Below, piece after piece: positions 1-6,361 of a stretch of 9,671 bases of DNA (position 1 is its first letter; each line of letters begins with the position of its first letter). Both the position numbers and the translations under genes were made by a program. Source of the stretch: Alphaproteobacteria bacterium (GTDB taxonomy: Bacteria > Pseudomonadota > Alphaproteobacteria > RF32 > CAG-239); assembly GCA_017963715.1 (NCBI GenBank), contig JAGCTK010000052.1, positions 1 to 9,671 on the forward strand. The letters are read 5' to 3'. The notes below the pieces were generated by a model. It saw nothing but the letters and a program-made list of their open reading frames with translations, searched no databases and was not told the DNA's origin.

Positions 1-372
1 AACGTCATTTTACAAAAAATTGCGGCACATAAAAGATGGGGCGGATTATGGAGTTATTCGGCCGCCGGACATGTGGATGCCGGTGAAGATTATATCACCG
101 CCGCCAAGCGTGAACTGTTTGAAGAAATGGGCATTGATGCCCAAATAGAGCGTGAAATTGCCGCTTTTTCCATTATCCGAAACGGCATCACCGTTGCCTT
201 TCATCACGTGTTTTTGGTGCATTCCGATGCCAAAATCACGCCGGACCCGTCGGAAGTTGCCGAAATCAGAGAAATTTCGCTAACCGATCTTAAAGACGAA
301 ATCAAACACCATCCTGAACAATTTTTGGATGCGTTCATCACTGCCGTCAAAAAATGGCAGGATAAAAAATAA
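1..372 (+). CDS. NUDIX hydrolase, C-terminal part (5' end outside window)
   Basis: The frame is open from base 1, so the start lies left of the window; 123 residues are visible, and a GTG at 73 is internal to the domain and is not the start. A perfect Nudix box (G-x5-E-x7-REL-x-EE-x-G-I) runs from the Gly codon at 67 to about 135. The catalytic, Mg2+-binding helix REL-x-EE is intact. The preceding GGLWSYSAAGH segment resembles NUDIX proteins of the YfcD / isopentenyl-diphosphate-isomerase-like group, which hydrolyse nucleoside diphosphates linked to other moieties; the substrate cannot be told from sequence. The protein is cytosolic by family. It ends in TAA and is followed by a 16-base perfect inverted repeat at 375-390 that lacks a T-tract. 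The family assignment is firm; the subfamily is a guess. Confidence 0.9.
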   Translation, partial: NVILQKIAAHKRWGGLWSYSAAGHVDAGEDYITAAKRELFEEMGIDAQIEREIAAFSIIRNGITVAFHHVFLVHSDAKITPDPSEVAEIREISLTDLKDEIKHHPEQFLDAFITAVKKWQDKK

Positions 373-374
373 TA

Positions 375-390
375 TCCGATGCATATCGGA
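375..390. repeat. Small inverted repeat after the NUDIX gene
   Basis: TCCGAT-GCAT-ATCGGA is a perfect 6-bp stem with a 4-base loop starting three bases after the NUDIX stop codon. No T-run follows directly, so it is not a convincing intrinsic terminator. It might stabilise the 3' end of the transcript or be chance. Confidence 0.4.
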
Positions 391-419
391 ACAGCCCGAA
401 GATGCAACATAAATTTTTC

Positions 420-475
420 TTGACAAAAATCGAATTTGTTATAAGATAAGATTCAATTTTCAATTATTGTATAAT
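420..475 (+). promoter_or_regulatory. Putative promoter(s) for the 304-residue protein gene
   Basis: A perfect -35 TTGACA (420-425) is followed 16 bases later by TAAGAT (442-447) as a possible -10. A consensus TATAAT also lies at 470-475; used as a -10, it would give a transcript starting only about 12 bases before the ATG at 495, close to leaderless. No Shine-Dalgarno sequence precedes that ATG. Assigned by eye from sigma-70 consensus. Confidence 0.5.
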
Positions 476-494
476 CCTATCAATCACATTTATT

Positions 495-1409
495 ATGAAA
501 AAGTTTTATATTTCTGCGTCAACGCCGCATACGGTCGATAAATTGACGCTCTACGCGCTTGAAGGCAATGCGCTTGTAGATCTTGGAAATGTTGAACAGC
601 TGGTACATATCAAAGATGATATCTATCAGGCTGGCAATTCAACCCTGCTCATTAAAGACAAACAAGTCTCCGTTCTTTCGGCCGATGCTCTGCCGAGGCC
701 TATCGTCAGAGAAATTCAGCCGCAGATACCTGAATGGATCAAACGTTTTGCGGACACTGTTTCCGTCGCCAAAACATCCGGCCCGCTCAATTCATCTTCC
801 GGTCTTTTGTATGACAAATACATGGCTTTGGTGGCCGAATTCTCATACAAGGAGTTTGAAAATCTGGTCAAAAATGCCATTGTGCTTTTGACAGACAAAA
901 AAGCGCAACTGTTGATCAAAAACGAAGACGGTGTTTATCGCGAAGAGCCGAACATCATCAATCTTCGTTTTTATGACGAACCTGCGTTTATTTACCACGG
1001 CGGTGTTTATGTTAAAGATGGTGCCAAAAACGCCAAATCCGGCTATGTCAGAATTGAGCCTCGCCTCTTGTTTGCAGCCGCAAACTACATGATTTTTTGG
1101 TGCGGTGACAACAAATTGTTTGCTATCCGATCCGCAGGCGATGTTATCAACATTGAAGCGCTCGGTCATTTTGACAACTTTGTTCCGACCAAGGTCAGCC
1201 TAGTGTTAAAACTTCAAGATGAAGTCGGTTGCGACGTGTTGTACAACCTCGGCAACGATCTGCAGGAAATCTGCTGCTCCTCGGACGATACGCGTTGCAC
1301 GATAGAAGAAAGCGGTCGTATTGTCCGTGAATATGAAGTGGTCTACGACGGTGTTCCCTATCCTGAGACCATTGTCTACAACTTCGTTGACGGTCAATAC
1401 AAATCTTAA
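495..1409 (+). CDS. Unrecognised 304-residue cytosolic protein
   Basis: The frame is open for 304 codons and ends in TAA right before a strong terminator, and it is preceded by a good promoter candidate, so it is very likely a real single-gene unit. I do not recognise the family. No signal peptide and no membrane segment is visible; the composition is that of a soluble protein. Residues 1-75 alternate short hydrophobic stretches with turns (LTLYALEGNALVDLG, STLLIKDKQVSVL), suggesting beta-strands. The middle (about 105-140) looks helical. The last third holds a Cys-containing stretch (GCD, then ICCSSDDTRC around 243-266). The ATG at 495 is chosen because an in-frame TAA at 447-449 limits upstream extension. 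There is no clear ribosome binding site. Confidence 0.8.
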   Translation: MKKFYISASTPHTVDKLTLYALEGNALVDLGNVEQLVHIKDDIYQAGNSTLLIKDKQVSVLSADALPRPIVREIQPQIPEWIKRFADTVSVAKTSGPLNSSSGLLYDKYMALVAEFSYKEFENLVKNAIVLLTDKKAQLLIKNEDGVYREEPNIINLRFYDEPAFIYHGGVYVKDGAKNAKSGYVRIEPRLLFAAANYMIFWCGDNKLFAIRSAGDVINIEALGHFDNFVPTKVSLVLKLQDEVGCDVLYNLGNDLQEICCSSDDTRCTIEESGRIVREYEVVYDGVPYPETIVYNFVDGQYKS

Positions 1410-1412
1410 AAC

Positions 1413-1442
1413 AGCACCCCGATAAATTCGGGGTGTTTTTTT
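1413..1442 (+). terminator. Rho-independent terminator after the 304-residue protein gene
   Basis: The stem CACCCCGA (1415-1422) pairs perfectly with TCGGGGTG (1428-1435) around the loop TAAAT and is followed by an uninterrupted T-run. It starts four bases after the TAA stop, which supports 495-1409 as the end of its transcript and separates it from the NADAR-like gene. Confidence 0.93.
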
Positions 1443-1473
1443 ATCCAAACAGCACAAATTTTTGATAAACCAT

Positions 1474-1501
1474 TTGCTTTATCCAAACTTTTTTATATAA
1501 T
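1474..1501 (+). promoter_or_regulatory. Putative promoter for the NADAR-like gene
   Basis: TTGCTT (1474-1479) and a consensus TATAAT (1496-1501) are separated by 16 bases and lie between the upstream terminator and the ATG at 1550. A second -10-like TATACT is at 1520-1525 without a well-placed -35. A weak AGGA ribosome binding site (1537-1540) lies nine bases before the ATG. Confidence 0.45.
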
Positions 1502-1549
1502 TGCTTATCATTAGTTTCGTATACTAGCGCAACATCAGGACAAAACATT

Positions 1550-2170
1550 ATGACCGATAAAATCTCAACAGAACTTCAAAAATTTAAGGTTTTTAAGCAA
1601 AATTTCAAATTTTCCCAACTGCCTTTGGAAGATATCGACGGCAATTTATATTGTTGCGGTTTTCCCATTTATGATGATGCGCACCAACTCATCGGCGAGT
1701 GCGAAAAATGGATCAATATCGGCATTATGATCAAATCTCCCTTGTCACGGATTTTATCAAATCTGTTTCCGTATGATTTTGAATTTCGCGGATTTCAACT
1801 CAAAAGTTTGGAGGGCTTTTTTCAAGGTATCAAATTTAAAAATCCCGATATTCAAAAATATGTTTTTGCATACAACGGCATCAATGCCTATTATATGAAA
1901 GCCGCCAGCGATTATCATTGGCAAGATGACGGCAATCTCTACTGGCAAGGTGTTCCCGTCAAGCGCGACAGCGCCGATTATTAGGCTTTGGTGGATGAAC
2001 TTTATATTTCCGCCGCTCAAAATCCGCTTTTCAGACAAGCCTTAAAAAACACGGACCGGCCGCTTATTCATTCAATCGGCAACACCAACCCTTTAGAGAC
2101 CGTTTTGACTCGTTTTGAGTATGAAAGACAAATCAATGCGCTCGCCGCATTCTTAAAGGCATCCGATTGA
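1550..2170 (+). CDS. NADAR-like (YbiA/DUF1768-related) protein with in-frame TAG
   Basis: Read with standard stops this gene ends at TAG 1982-1984 after 144 residues. The same frame continues to TGA 2168-2170 and gives 206 residues. Residues 63-96 (SPLSRILSNLFPYDF...GFQLKSLEGFFQGIKF) match the start of the NADAR fold: LSN-F-P, then S-x-E followed by Q-x-x-KF, with Glu88 in the expected active-site position. The part after TAG (ALVDELYISAAQNPLFRQAL, later HSIGNTNPLETVLT) looks like the usual C-terminal third, so both halves appear to be one protein. NADAR enzymes act on N-glycosidic bonds, including removal of ADP-ribose from guanine; activity here is inferred only. The N-terminal 60 residues are not recognised. 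The 3' end overlaps the convergent gene by 18 bases. Confidence 0.7.
1982..1984 (+). other. In-frame TAG inside the NADAR-like gene (candidate sense codon)
   Basis: The triplet lies between Tyr144 and Ala146 in SADY-TAG-ALVDELY. From my recollection of related proteins, the corresponding position sits in a helix of the type S-x-EY-Q-x-L-[IV]-D, so Gln is the most natural reading. The frame stays open for 61 further codons of protein-like sequence. Confidence 0.6.
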
Positions 2171-2668
2171 GTCTAAAAAATCCATAATTTCACAGGCCGT
2201 TTCATCAGGTGTTTGCGCACTGTTATCGATGATTAAATCGGCAAACGCTGACTTGTGATATCCCTCGCGATACATTTCTTGAATGCGCATTTTTTCCCAT
2301 TCGGTCAAAGTGCGTGTTCCGCGGTTTTGAAGGCAGATTTCTTCTTTCGGTGCCAACGTGATGTTAATAAACTTTGTTGTCTCATCTTCCCACTTTTTCC
2401 ATTTATAAAACATTTTATCCGTCATCGGATAAGCAAAAATGATATTTTGATATCGCTTTAACTTTTTTTCCCGCACCACTTTTTCATCAAGTCTTCTTAA
2501 TCTTTCAGTCCAACCTTGCCGAATACTTAAGTGCAAACTTTCCTGCTCTTCATCCGAAAGCAAGTCGTCCACCTCAATAAACAAAACATTTTTGAGTTTT
2601 GTTTGAAGTATTTTTGAAACCGTCGTTTTTCCGGCATTAATCGGACCGTTGATATTGATAATTTGCAT
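2153..2668 (-). CDS. Small P-loop NTPase, kinase-like
   Basis: This 171-residue protein has a clean Walker A motif, GPINAGKTT at residues 8-16, directly after the first beta-strand (QIININ). A second strand leads to FIEVDD (30-35), where small-molecule kinases place a catalytic or substrate-binding Asp. A basic lid-like stretch (LQNRGTRTLTEWEK, 113-126) and a C-terminal DNS...PDETACEI segment follow. Length and layout fit the adenylylsulfate / shikimate / chloramphenicol-phosphotransferase-like kinase group; the substrate is unknown. ATG at 2668 is preferred because AAGGGA (2675-2680) is six bases away; ATG at 2671 is possible, and the TTG at 2683 is unlikely. Its 3' end overlaps the convergent NADAR-like gene with no terminator visible between them. 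Confidence 0.8.
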   Translation of the reverse strand: MQIININGPINAGKTTVSKILQTKLKNVLFIEVDDLLSDEEQESLHLSIRQGWTERLRRLDEKVVREKKLKRYQNIIFAYPMTDKMFYKWKKWEDETTKFINITLAPKEEICLQNRGTRTLTEWEKMRIQEMYREGYHKSAFADLIIDNSAQTPDETACEIMDFLDSIGCL

Positions 2669-2845
2669 CATTTTTCCCTTCAAATTAGAACATATTCAAA
2701 TATACCAAACATTTAACAAAAAAATACTTAAAATTGCAATCAATTTTCACACTCAAAAACACACGGCTTATTTGCTTTGGCGCTTTGAACGATTAAACTT
2801 TTTTTAATGATTATGATTTTATATAAGCCCAAAGGATGGTGTGCC

Positions 2846-3631
2846 ATGGAATTGACTTTATCTATGTTTTTAATTGTCTGCCCGTTTGCTTTTTTAGCCG
2901 GTTTTGTTGATTCGATCGGTGGTGGCGGCGGCCTTATTTCCATTCCGGCTTATTTACTGGCCGGTTTGCCCGCACACGAAACGATTTATACCAATCGTTT
3001 ATCTGCCTGTCTCGGCACAATCACGGCAACAATTCGTTATTGCAAAAATCATTATATTGACTACGGCTTGGCCGTCGTCGGTATTGCCACGGCAGCGCTC
3101 GGCGGTTTATCGGGCGCCAATTTAGCCCTTTGGGTTAATGAAACAATTTTCAAAATTTTGCTGATTATCCTGTTGCCTTTGGTTGCAATGTATGTGTTGC
3201 TTAAAAAAGATTTAGAGCCCAAAAAAGACACACCTGCCATTTCAAAGCGTAAGCAATATTTCATTGTCTCCACGGCATCGTTTTTTATTGCGATGTATGC
3301 CGGTTTTTACGGCCCGTGCTCCGGCACATTTTTGATTTTGGTTTACTCGGCCTGTGCCAAGATGGATATTCTTAAAGCCGAAGGCAATGCAAAACTCATT
3401 AATATGGTTGCCGACATTTGTTCGCTCAGTGTGTTTTTATGGCATGGCGTGGTGCTGATTCCGCTCGGTCTGACAGCCGCCCTTTTCAGTATTGCTGGCA
3501 ACTACATCGGTGCCGGTGTCGTGATGAAAAACGGCTACAAAGTCATCCGTGTGGTCATCTTTTCGGTTTTGCTTTTGTTGTTCTTAAAAATTGCCGTTGA
3601 AGGTGCGATTTATCTCTTCCGCATGTTTTAA
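2846..3631 (+). CDS. TauE/SafE-family sulfite/anion permease
   Basis: A 261-residue inner-membrane protein of the usual length and topology, with about eight hydrophobic segments. The N-terminal half carries the family signature: a first helix ending in FVDSIGGGGGLISIP (20-34), then LAGLP and TNRLSA (39-54). The second half repeats the pattern with GFYGPCSGTFL (153-163), followed by AEGNAKLINM. The family exports or imports sulfur-containing or other small organic anions (sulfite, sulfoacetate, taurine-related compounds); the substrate here cannot be decided. ATG 2846 is chosen over the in-frame ATGs at 2807 and 2813 because AGGA (2833-2836) lies nine bases upstream and because the first transmembrane segment then starts at the N-terminus. 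The preceding ~160 bases divide it from the divergent kinase-like gene. Confidence 0.92.
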   Translation: MELTLSMFLIVCPFAFLAGFVDSIGGGGGLISIPAYLLAGLPAHETIYTNRLSACLGTITATIRYCKNHYIDYGLAVVGIATAALGGLSGANLALWVNETIFKILLIILLPLVAMYVLLKKDLEPKKDTPAISKRKQYFIVSTASFFIAMYAGFYGPCSGTFLILVYSACAKMDILKAEGNAKLINMVADICSLSVFLWHGVVLIPLGLTAALFSIAGNYIGAGVVMKNGYKVIRVVIFSVLLLLFLKIAVEGAIYLFRMF

Positions 3632-3652
3632 GATTTTATACATCCGTATTTT

Positions 3653-3703
3653 TTATTTGAAGCGACATTCTTTGTTCAAACGGCTCAAAGCAGTATTTTT
3701 CAT
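3653..3703 (-). CDS. Possible 16-codon micro-ORF downstream of SemiSWEET
   Basis: An ATG at 3703-3701 is preceded by GGAG at a good distance (GGAGATATATATG on the minus strand) and opens a 16-codon frame, MKNTALSRLNKECRFK, ending in TAA. It follows the SemiSWEET stop by about 30 bases on the same strand. Only the ribosome binding site and position speak for it; a frame this short can easily be chance. Confidence 0.2.
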   Translation of the reverse strand: MKNTALSRLNKECRFK

Positions 3704-3731
3704 ATATATCTCCGGCCAAAATGCGGCTCAA

Positions 3732-3992
3732 TTATCCTTTTTGCCTCAAAATCATGTATAAAATGATTGATGAAAAAATAAAAGAAATACTTTTGAAAAC
3801 AATCATTTGTACCGAATGAAGATAAACACCGTATAAAATCCACGAAAGCATGCCGATATTATAGATGATATAAGTCAGTAAAGACAGCCCCTCGACATTT
3901 TTTGTTCTGACCGTTTCAATTGATTGCGGCAAAAACACAATTGCCGTGCAAATACCCGCAATATAGCCCAAAAGTTCTCCGATAATATGCAT
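3732..3992 (-). CDS. SemiSWEET-type sugar transporter (PQ-loop, 3 TM)
   Basis: An 86-residue protein with three hydrophobic helices (about 5-25, 37-57, 62-83). The first carries the PQ motif in FLPQSIETVRTKNVEGLSL (20-38), the hallmark of bacterial SemiSWEETs, which dimerise in the inner membrane to move mono- or disaccharides. Length is typical (85-95). Asn45 and Trp51 in helix 2 are in the usual pocket region. In helix 3 the Asn often seen near the start seems replaced by Lys67 or Ser68, judged without an alignment. AAAGG (4001-4005) lies eight bases before the ATG. The gene follows the IMPase-family gene by 21 bases on the same strand, so the two are probably co-transcribed. Confidence 0.9.
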   Translation of the reverse strand: MHIIGELLGYIAGICTAIVFLPQSIETVRTKNVEGLSLLTYIIYNIGMLSWILYGVYLHSVQMIVFKSISFIFSSIILYMILRQKG

Positions 3993-4013
3993 ATTTTTTT
4001 CCTTTCAATTATT

Positions 4014-4841
4014 TTATGAATCATCCACCATCGCATCTGAGAATATGTCTTTAACATCATCAAAATCGTCTTTGTGACTCATAATCATCATATGTTTGAC
4101 TTTTCCCTTATCAGAAACAAATTTCGGTGAAAGCATCATTTCTTCTTTTGTATGATAATCATAAAGACCAATGCCGCAAACTTTACCAATCGCCAGCAAC
4201 GGGGCAATATCCCATATTTTGGCAGCAGCGACCGCCGCACGCAATTTGCCCATACATAAATACAGCGAATAAACAGCAGCCGAAAAATAATCTTCGACAA
4301 TAAATTTACCTTTGATATGCTCAGGTTTCAAACTAACTTCCCATGCGTGCGCCTGAACAATGCGTGAAAAATTTCTCGGGATATTATTCAACACCTCGGT
4401 TTTTCCGTCGTGCTCTCTAAACACTTGTTTTCCGTTTGTATAAACAAAATCATTCAGTGCCGGCGTATAAATAAAACCATACAACGGTTGCTTGTTTTTA
4501 AACACGGCAAGCAACACACCGTAAAAAGGCAATCCTGCACTGTAATTTAAGGTGCCGTCAATCGGGTCTAAAACAAATTGATATTCACTACCCTCAATCT
4601 TTTCAAATAAATAACCATCCAAATGATCAATGCTTTCTTCGTCAATAAGCACATAATTCAGATCTGCAAAATTTTCTGCGGCAAATTTTTCAAACGCCAG
4701 ACTGTTGTGCAAATCCACTTCCGTCACAATCGATAAAACGGCATCATGATCTTCCTTAAAATAAATTTCATGCTGTTTTTCCAGCGCCTCAAAAGAATAT
4801 TTGCCTATTTCTTTGACGAACGCTTTCATTTTTTCAAACAT
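4014..4841 (-). CDS. Inositol monophosphatase-family phosphatase
   Basis: A 275-residue cytosolic enzyme of normal family length with all diagnostic motifs. These are VTEVD (39-43), the metal-binding acid in IDEES (66-70, Glu68), the signature LDPIDGTLNY (91-100, metal ligands Asp92 and Asp95), and WDIAP (210-214, Asp211). This Mg2+-dependent, Li+-sensitive superfamily removes phosphate from inositol phosphates, histidinol phosphate, PAP or fructose-1,6-bisphosphate; motifs do not fix the substrate. The ATG at 4841 has an AAGGT ribosome binding site about eight bases upstream. It is the first gene of a two-gene unit with the SemiSWEET transporter and divergent from the outer-membrane protein gene. 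Confidence 0.93.
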   Translation of the reverse strand: MFEKMKAFVKEIGKYSFEALEKQHEIYFKEDHDAVLSIVTEVDLHNSLAFEKFAAENFADLNYVLIDEESIDHLDGYLFEKIEGSEYQFVLDPIDGTLNYSAGLPFYGVLLAVFKNKQPLYGFIYTPALNDFVYTNGKQVFREHDGKTEVLNNIPRNFSRIVQAHAWEVSLKPEHIKGKFIVEDYFSAAVYSLYLCMGKLRAAVAAAKIWDIAPLLAIGKVCGIGLYDYHTKEEMMLSPKFVSDKGKVKHMMIMSHKDDFDDVKDIFSDAMVDDS

Positions 4842-4975
4842 ATTGTTCTACCTTTTTTTGATAAACTTGCACTTATTATAACAAACCTGCTTTTAAAGAC
4901 AACACTAATTTATAATCGTAAACAAAAATAGTTGTTTTCAAAGCAACTCATTGGCACACCTATATAAGATATTAA

Positions 4976-5032
4976 GTCATAATCTGTAAAATTTTTTGAT
5001 TTGATATTTTTCATAAATACAGGTCATAATCT
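4976..5032 (+). repeat. Direct repeat GTCATAATCT in the promoter region of the OMP gene
   Basis: The 10-mer GTCATAATCT occurs at 4976-4985 and again at 5023-5032, 47 bases apart. The second copy contains the proposed -10 box. It could mark two tandem promoters or paired regulator half-sites; chance is possible in such AT-rich DNA. Confidence 0.4.
5001..5030 (+). promoter_or_regulatory. Putative promoter for the outer-membrane protein gene
   Basis: TTGATA (5001-5006) and CATAAT (5025-5030), each one mismatch from sigma-70 consensus, are 18 bases apart. Transcription would start near 5037, leaving a leader of about 42 bases with the ribosome binding site AGAGGA at 5065-5070, eight bases before ATG 5079. 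Confidence 0.55.
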
Positions 5033-5078
5033 TGATGAAAGTTATCTTTCGTGTTTTAACTGTTAGAGGAAAATAAAT

Positions 5079-5687
5079 ATGCGAAAAGTTTTATTACTCA
5101 CCGGTGTCGCCTGCCTTGCAGCCGCAAGCGCCTCTGCCCTTGAATTTAATCCGTACATTGCCGCAAAAGCAAAATATGTTGTGGCACGCAATGAAGTTAA
5201 ATTGACCGGAACATTTGAAGATAAGGCCAAATTACATGATAACATTTTCGGTGCTTCTTTCGCTGTCGGTAATACTCATCCTTTGGAGGTCGGCGATTTA
5301 AGATTTGAATTGGAATACACCAAAAATGATGATGCAAAAAAGCAAGGTGCCAAAGTCAAATCACAGGCTGTTTTATTTAATATTTACTATGATTTTGATG
5401 TCCAATTAACCGTTCCGGTAACTCCTTATCTCGGCGTTGGCTTAGGTTGGGGACGTACCGAATGGGGTGATGGTACCAAAAATATCAAAGAAGACGATGT
5501 TTCAATGCAAATCGGCGGCGGTATCAGTTATAACATAAATGAACATGCCATCGTTGATTTCGGCTATCGTTTTATCACCTATGGTGATTTTGATGAAGAA
5601 TATCGTATTCCGGGCCTTTTGTATGAAAAGTACGAGTAGAACCCGCGTGCACACGAAATCATGCTCGGCATCCGATATCAATTTTAA
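5079..5687 (+). CDS. Outer-membrane beta-barrel protein (Opa/OmpA-barrel type) with in-frame TAG
   Basis: The signal peptide is clear: MRKVLLLTGVACLAAASASA then Leu-Glu-Phe, cleaved after an ASA box. The mature part shows alternating amphipathic strands (VLFNIYYDFDV, VTPYLGVGLGWG, MQIGGGISYNI, IVDFGYRF) typical of 8-stranded barrels of the OMP_b-brl/OmpA-barrel type. A standard reading stops at TAG 5637-5639 after 186 residues without a closing strand. Reading through adds NPRAHEIMLGIRYQF and then TAA (5685-5687), for 202 residues. This tail is a classic last strand ending in C-terminal Phe, the signal recognised by the BAM machinery, so the coordinates include it. A bidirectional terminator follows. 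The function beyond a surface or structural role is unknown. Confidence 0.85.
5637..5639 (+). other. In-frame TAG inside the beta-barrel gene (candidate sense codon)
   Basis: TAG separates LLYEKYE from NPRAHEIMLGIRYQF. The 15 codons after it form the expected final beta-strand with terminal Phe and are closed by TAA. Ending at TAG would leave the barrel without its insertion signal. Confidence 0.75.
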
Positions 5688-5708
5688 TTATCGGGTAAAA
5701 TAATAACC

Positions 5709-5742
5709 AAAAACGGCAGATATTAAAATCTGCCGTTTTTTT
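5709..5742. terminator. Bidirectional terminator between converging genes
   Basis: ACGGCAGAT (5713-5721) pairs perfectly with ATCTGCCGT (5728-5736) around the loop ATTAAA. A-runs on the left and T-runs on the right extend the stem and give a U-tract on both strands. It ends the plus-strand beta-barrel transcript and the minus-strand 160-residue gene; the stop codon of the latter (5741-5743) touches the T-run. Confidence 0.92.
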
Positions 5743-6223
5743 AATTGAAAAACCAAGGATAAGGATTGTGCGTCATTTTGAACATTTCAAAAGATTTTTC
5801 CAAACAATCCACGTCTCCTATTGTACAAGGCCGAATGTATATGCCGTTTTTACAGTCATAACAAATGTTTTTGTGAAGACACCGCCACACATACTCTTCT
5901 TGTGTAATAATAACGCTCTGATCCCCGCACATTGCCCACCAAATCGGCGCAACATCAACTTTTATTCTCTCATATTCGGGCAGTGTTTTTAACAAATAAT
6001 GCCCCAAATGCAATAAAAAGTTGTACTTAAAACTGCTTCTGATAAGTTCCGGAATAATGTCGATTTTTTGCGTATTTGAAAGAACCGAAAACTCTTGGCA
6101 AAGCACGTTATACAAAAAAGCCATTTCTTTCAAATCCGTCGTCCAACAAAAACCGCTGAAAGCCGACAATTTTTCCTTCGGCGAAACTTCTTGATTTTGC
6201 AAAATCTTTTCCGTTTTTTCCAT
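5741..6223 (-). CDS. Unrecognised 160-residue protein
   Basis: An open frame of 160 codons ending in TAA directly at a bidirectional terminator, which supports a real gene. I do not recognise the family. No signal peptide or membrane helix is visible. The N-terminal two thirds look helical (KEMAFLYNVLCQEF, KYNFLLHLGHYLLKTL). The C-terminal third is rich in Cys and aromatic residues: CLHKNICYDCKNG includes a CxxC pair and is followed by further Cys, which could bind a metal or simply be free thiols. The ATG at 6223 is limited upstream by an in-frame TGA and lacks a Shine-Dalgarno sequence. It lies behind the terminator of the next upstream gene, so it probably has its own promoter within 6224-6331. 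Confidence 0.65.
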   Translation of the reverse strand: MEKTEKILQNQEVSPKEKLSAFSGFCWTTDLKEMAFLYNVLCQEFSVLSNTQKIDIIPELIRSSFKYNFLLHLGHYLLKTLPEYERIKVDVAPIWWAMCGDQSVIITQEEYVWRCLHKNICYDCKNGIYIRPCTIGDVDCLEKSFEMFKMTHNPYPWFFN

Positions 6224-6331
6224 ATAGAGAATAATTAAAATTCATAATTTTATTTCACCGCTTAATGTATGCCAAATTTAAGGCGATGTCAACCATGTTT
6301 TTATACGGCGCAAATCTCATTCTCACATCAC

Positions 6332-6358
6332 AAAAAAACCGCCATTACAGCGGTTTTT
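6332..6358. terminator. Terminator of the helical-repeat gene
   Basis: AAACCGC (6336-6342) pairs with GCGGTTT (6350-6356) around a 7-base loop. The flanking A-run gives a long U-tract on the minus strand, where the 6362-7225 gene ends only four bases away. The plus strand also has a T-run, but no plus gene needs it. Confidence 0.88.
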
Positions 6359-6361
6359 AAA

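Noticed and set aside
843..1169. Minus-strand frame of 108 codons inside the 304-residue gene
   Set aside because: It is antisense to a longer, better supported gene with its own terminator, and shows no domain or ribosome binding site.
1988..2170. Separate small gene starting at TTG 1988
   Set aside because: It is in the same frame as the NADAR-like gene, lacks a ribosome binding site, and its sequence completes the upstream domain.
1550..2683. NADAR-like plus P-loop kinase as an ADP-ribosylation toxin-antitoxin or defence system
   Set aside because: The genes are convergent, not an operon, no DarT-like toxin is present, and the kinase looks like an ordinary small-molecule kinase.
3632..3731. 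Terminator between the TauE/SafE gene and the SemiSWEET gene
   Set aside because: Only weak 5-6 bp inverted repeats with long loops are seen, none followed by a proper T-tract.
5035..5076. 13-codon ORF in the leader of the outer-membrane protein gene
   Set aside because: It has no ribosome binding site, and its ATG lies about at the predicted transcription start, so it may not even be transcribed.
5637..5639. Pyrrolysine or selenocysteine insertion at TAG
   Set aside because: Selenocysteine uses TGA. No pyrrolysine genes are visible, and neither the barrel nor the NADAR-like protein is a known pyrrolysine protein; a common amino acid is simpler.
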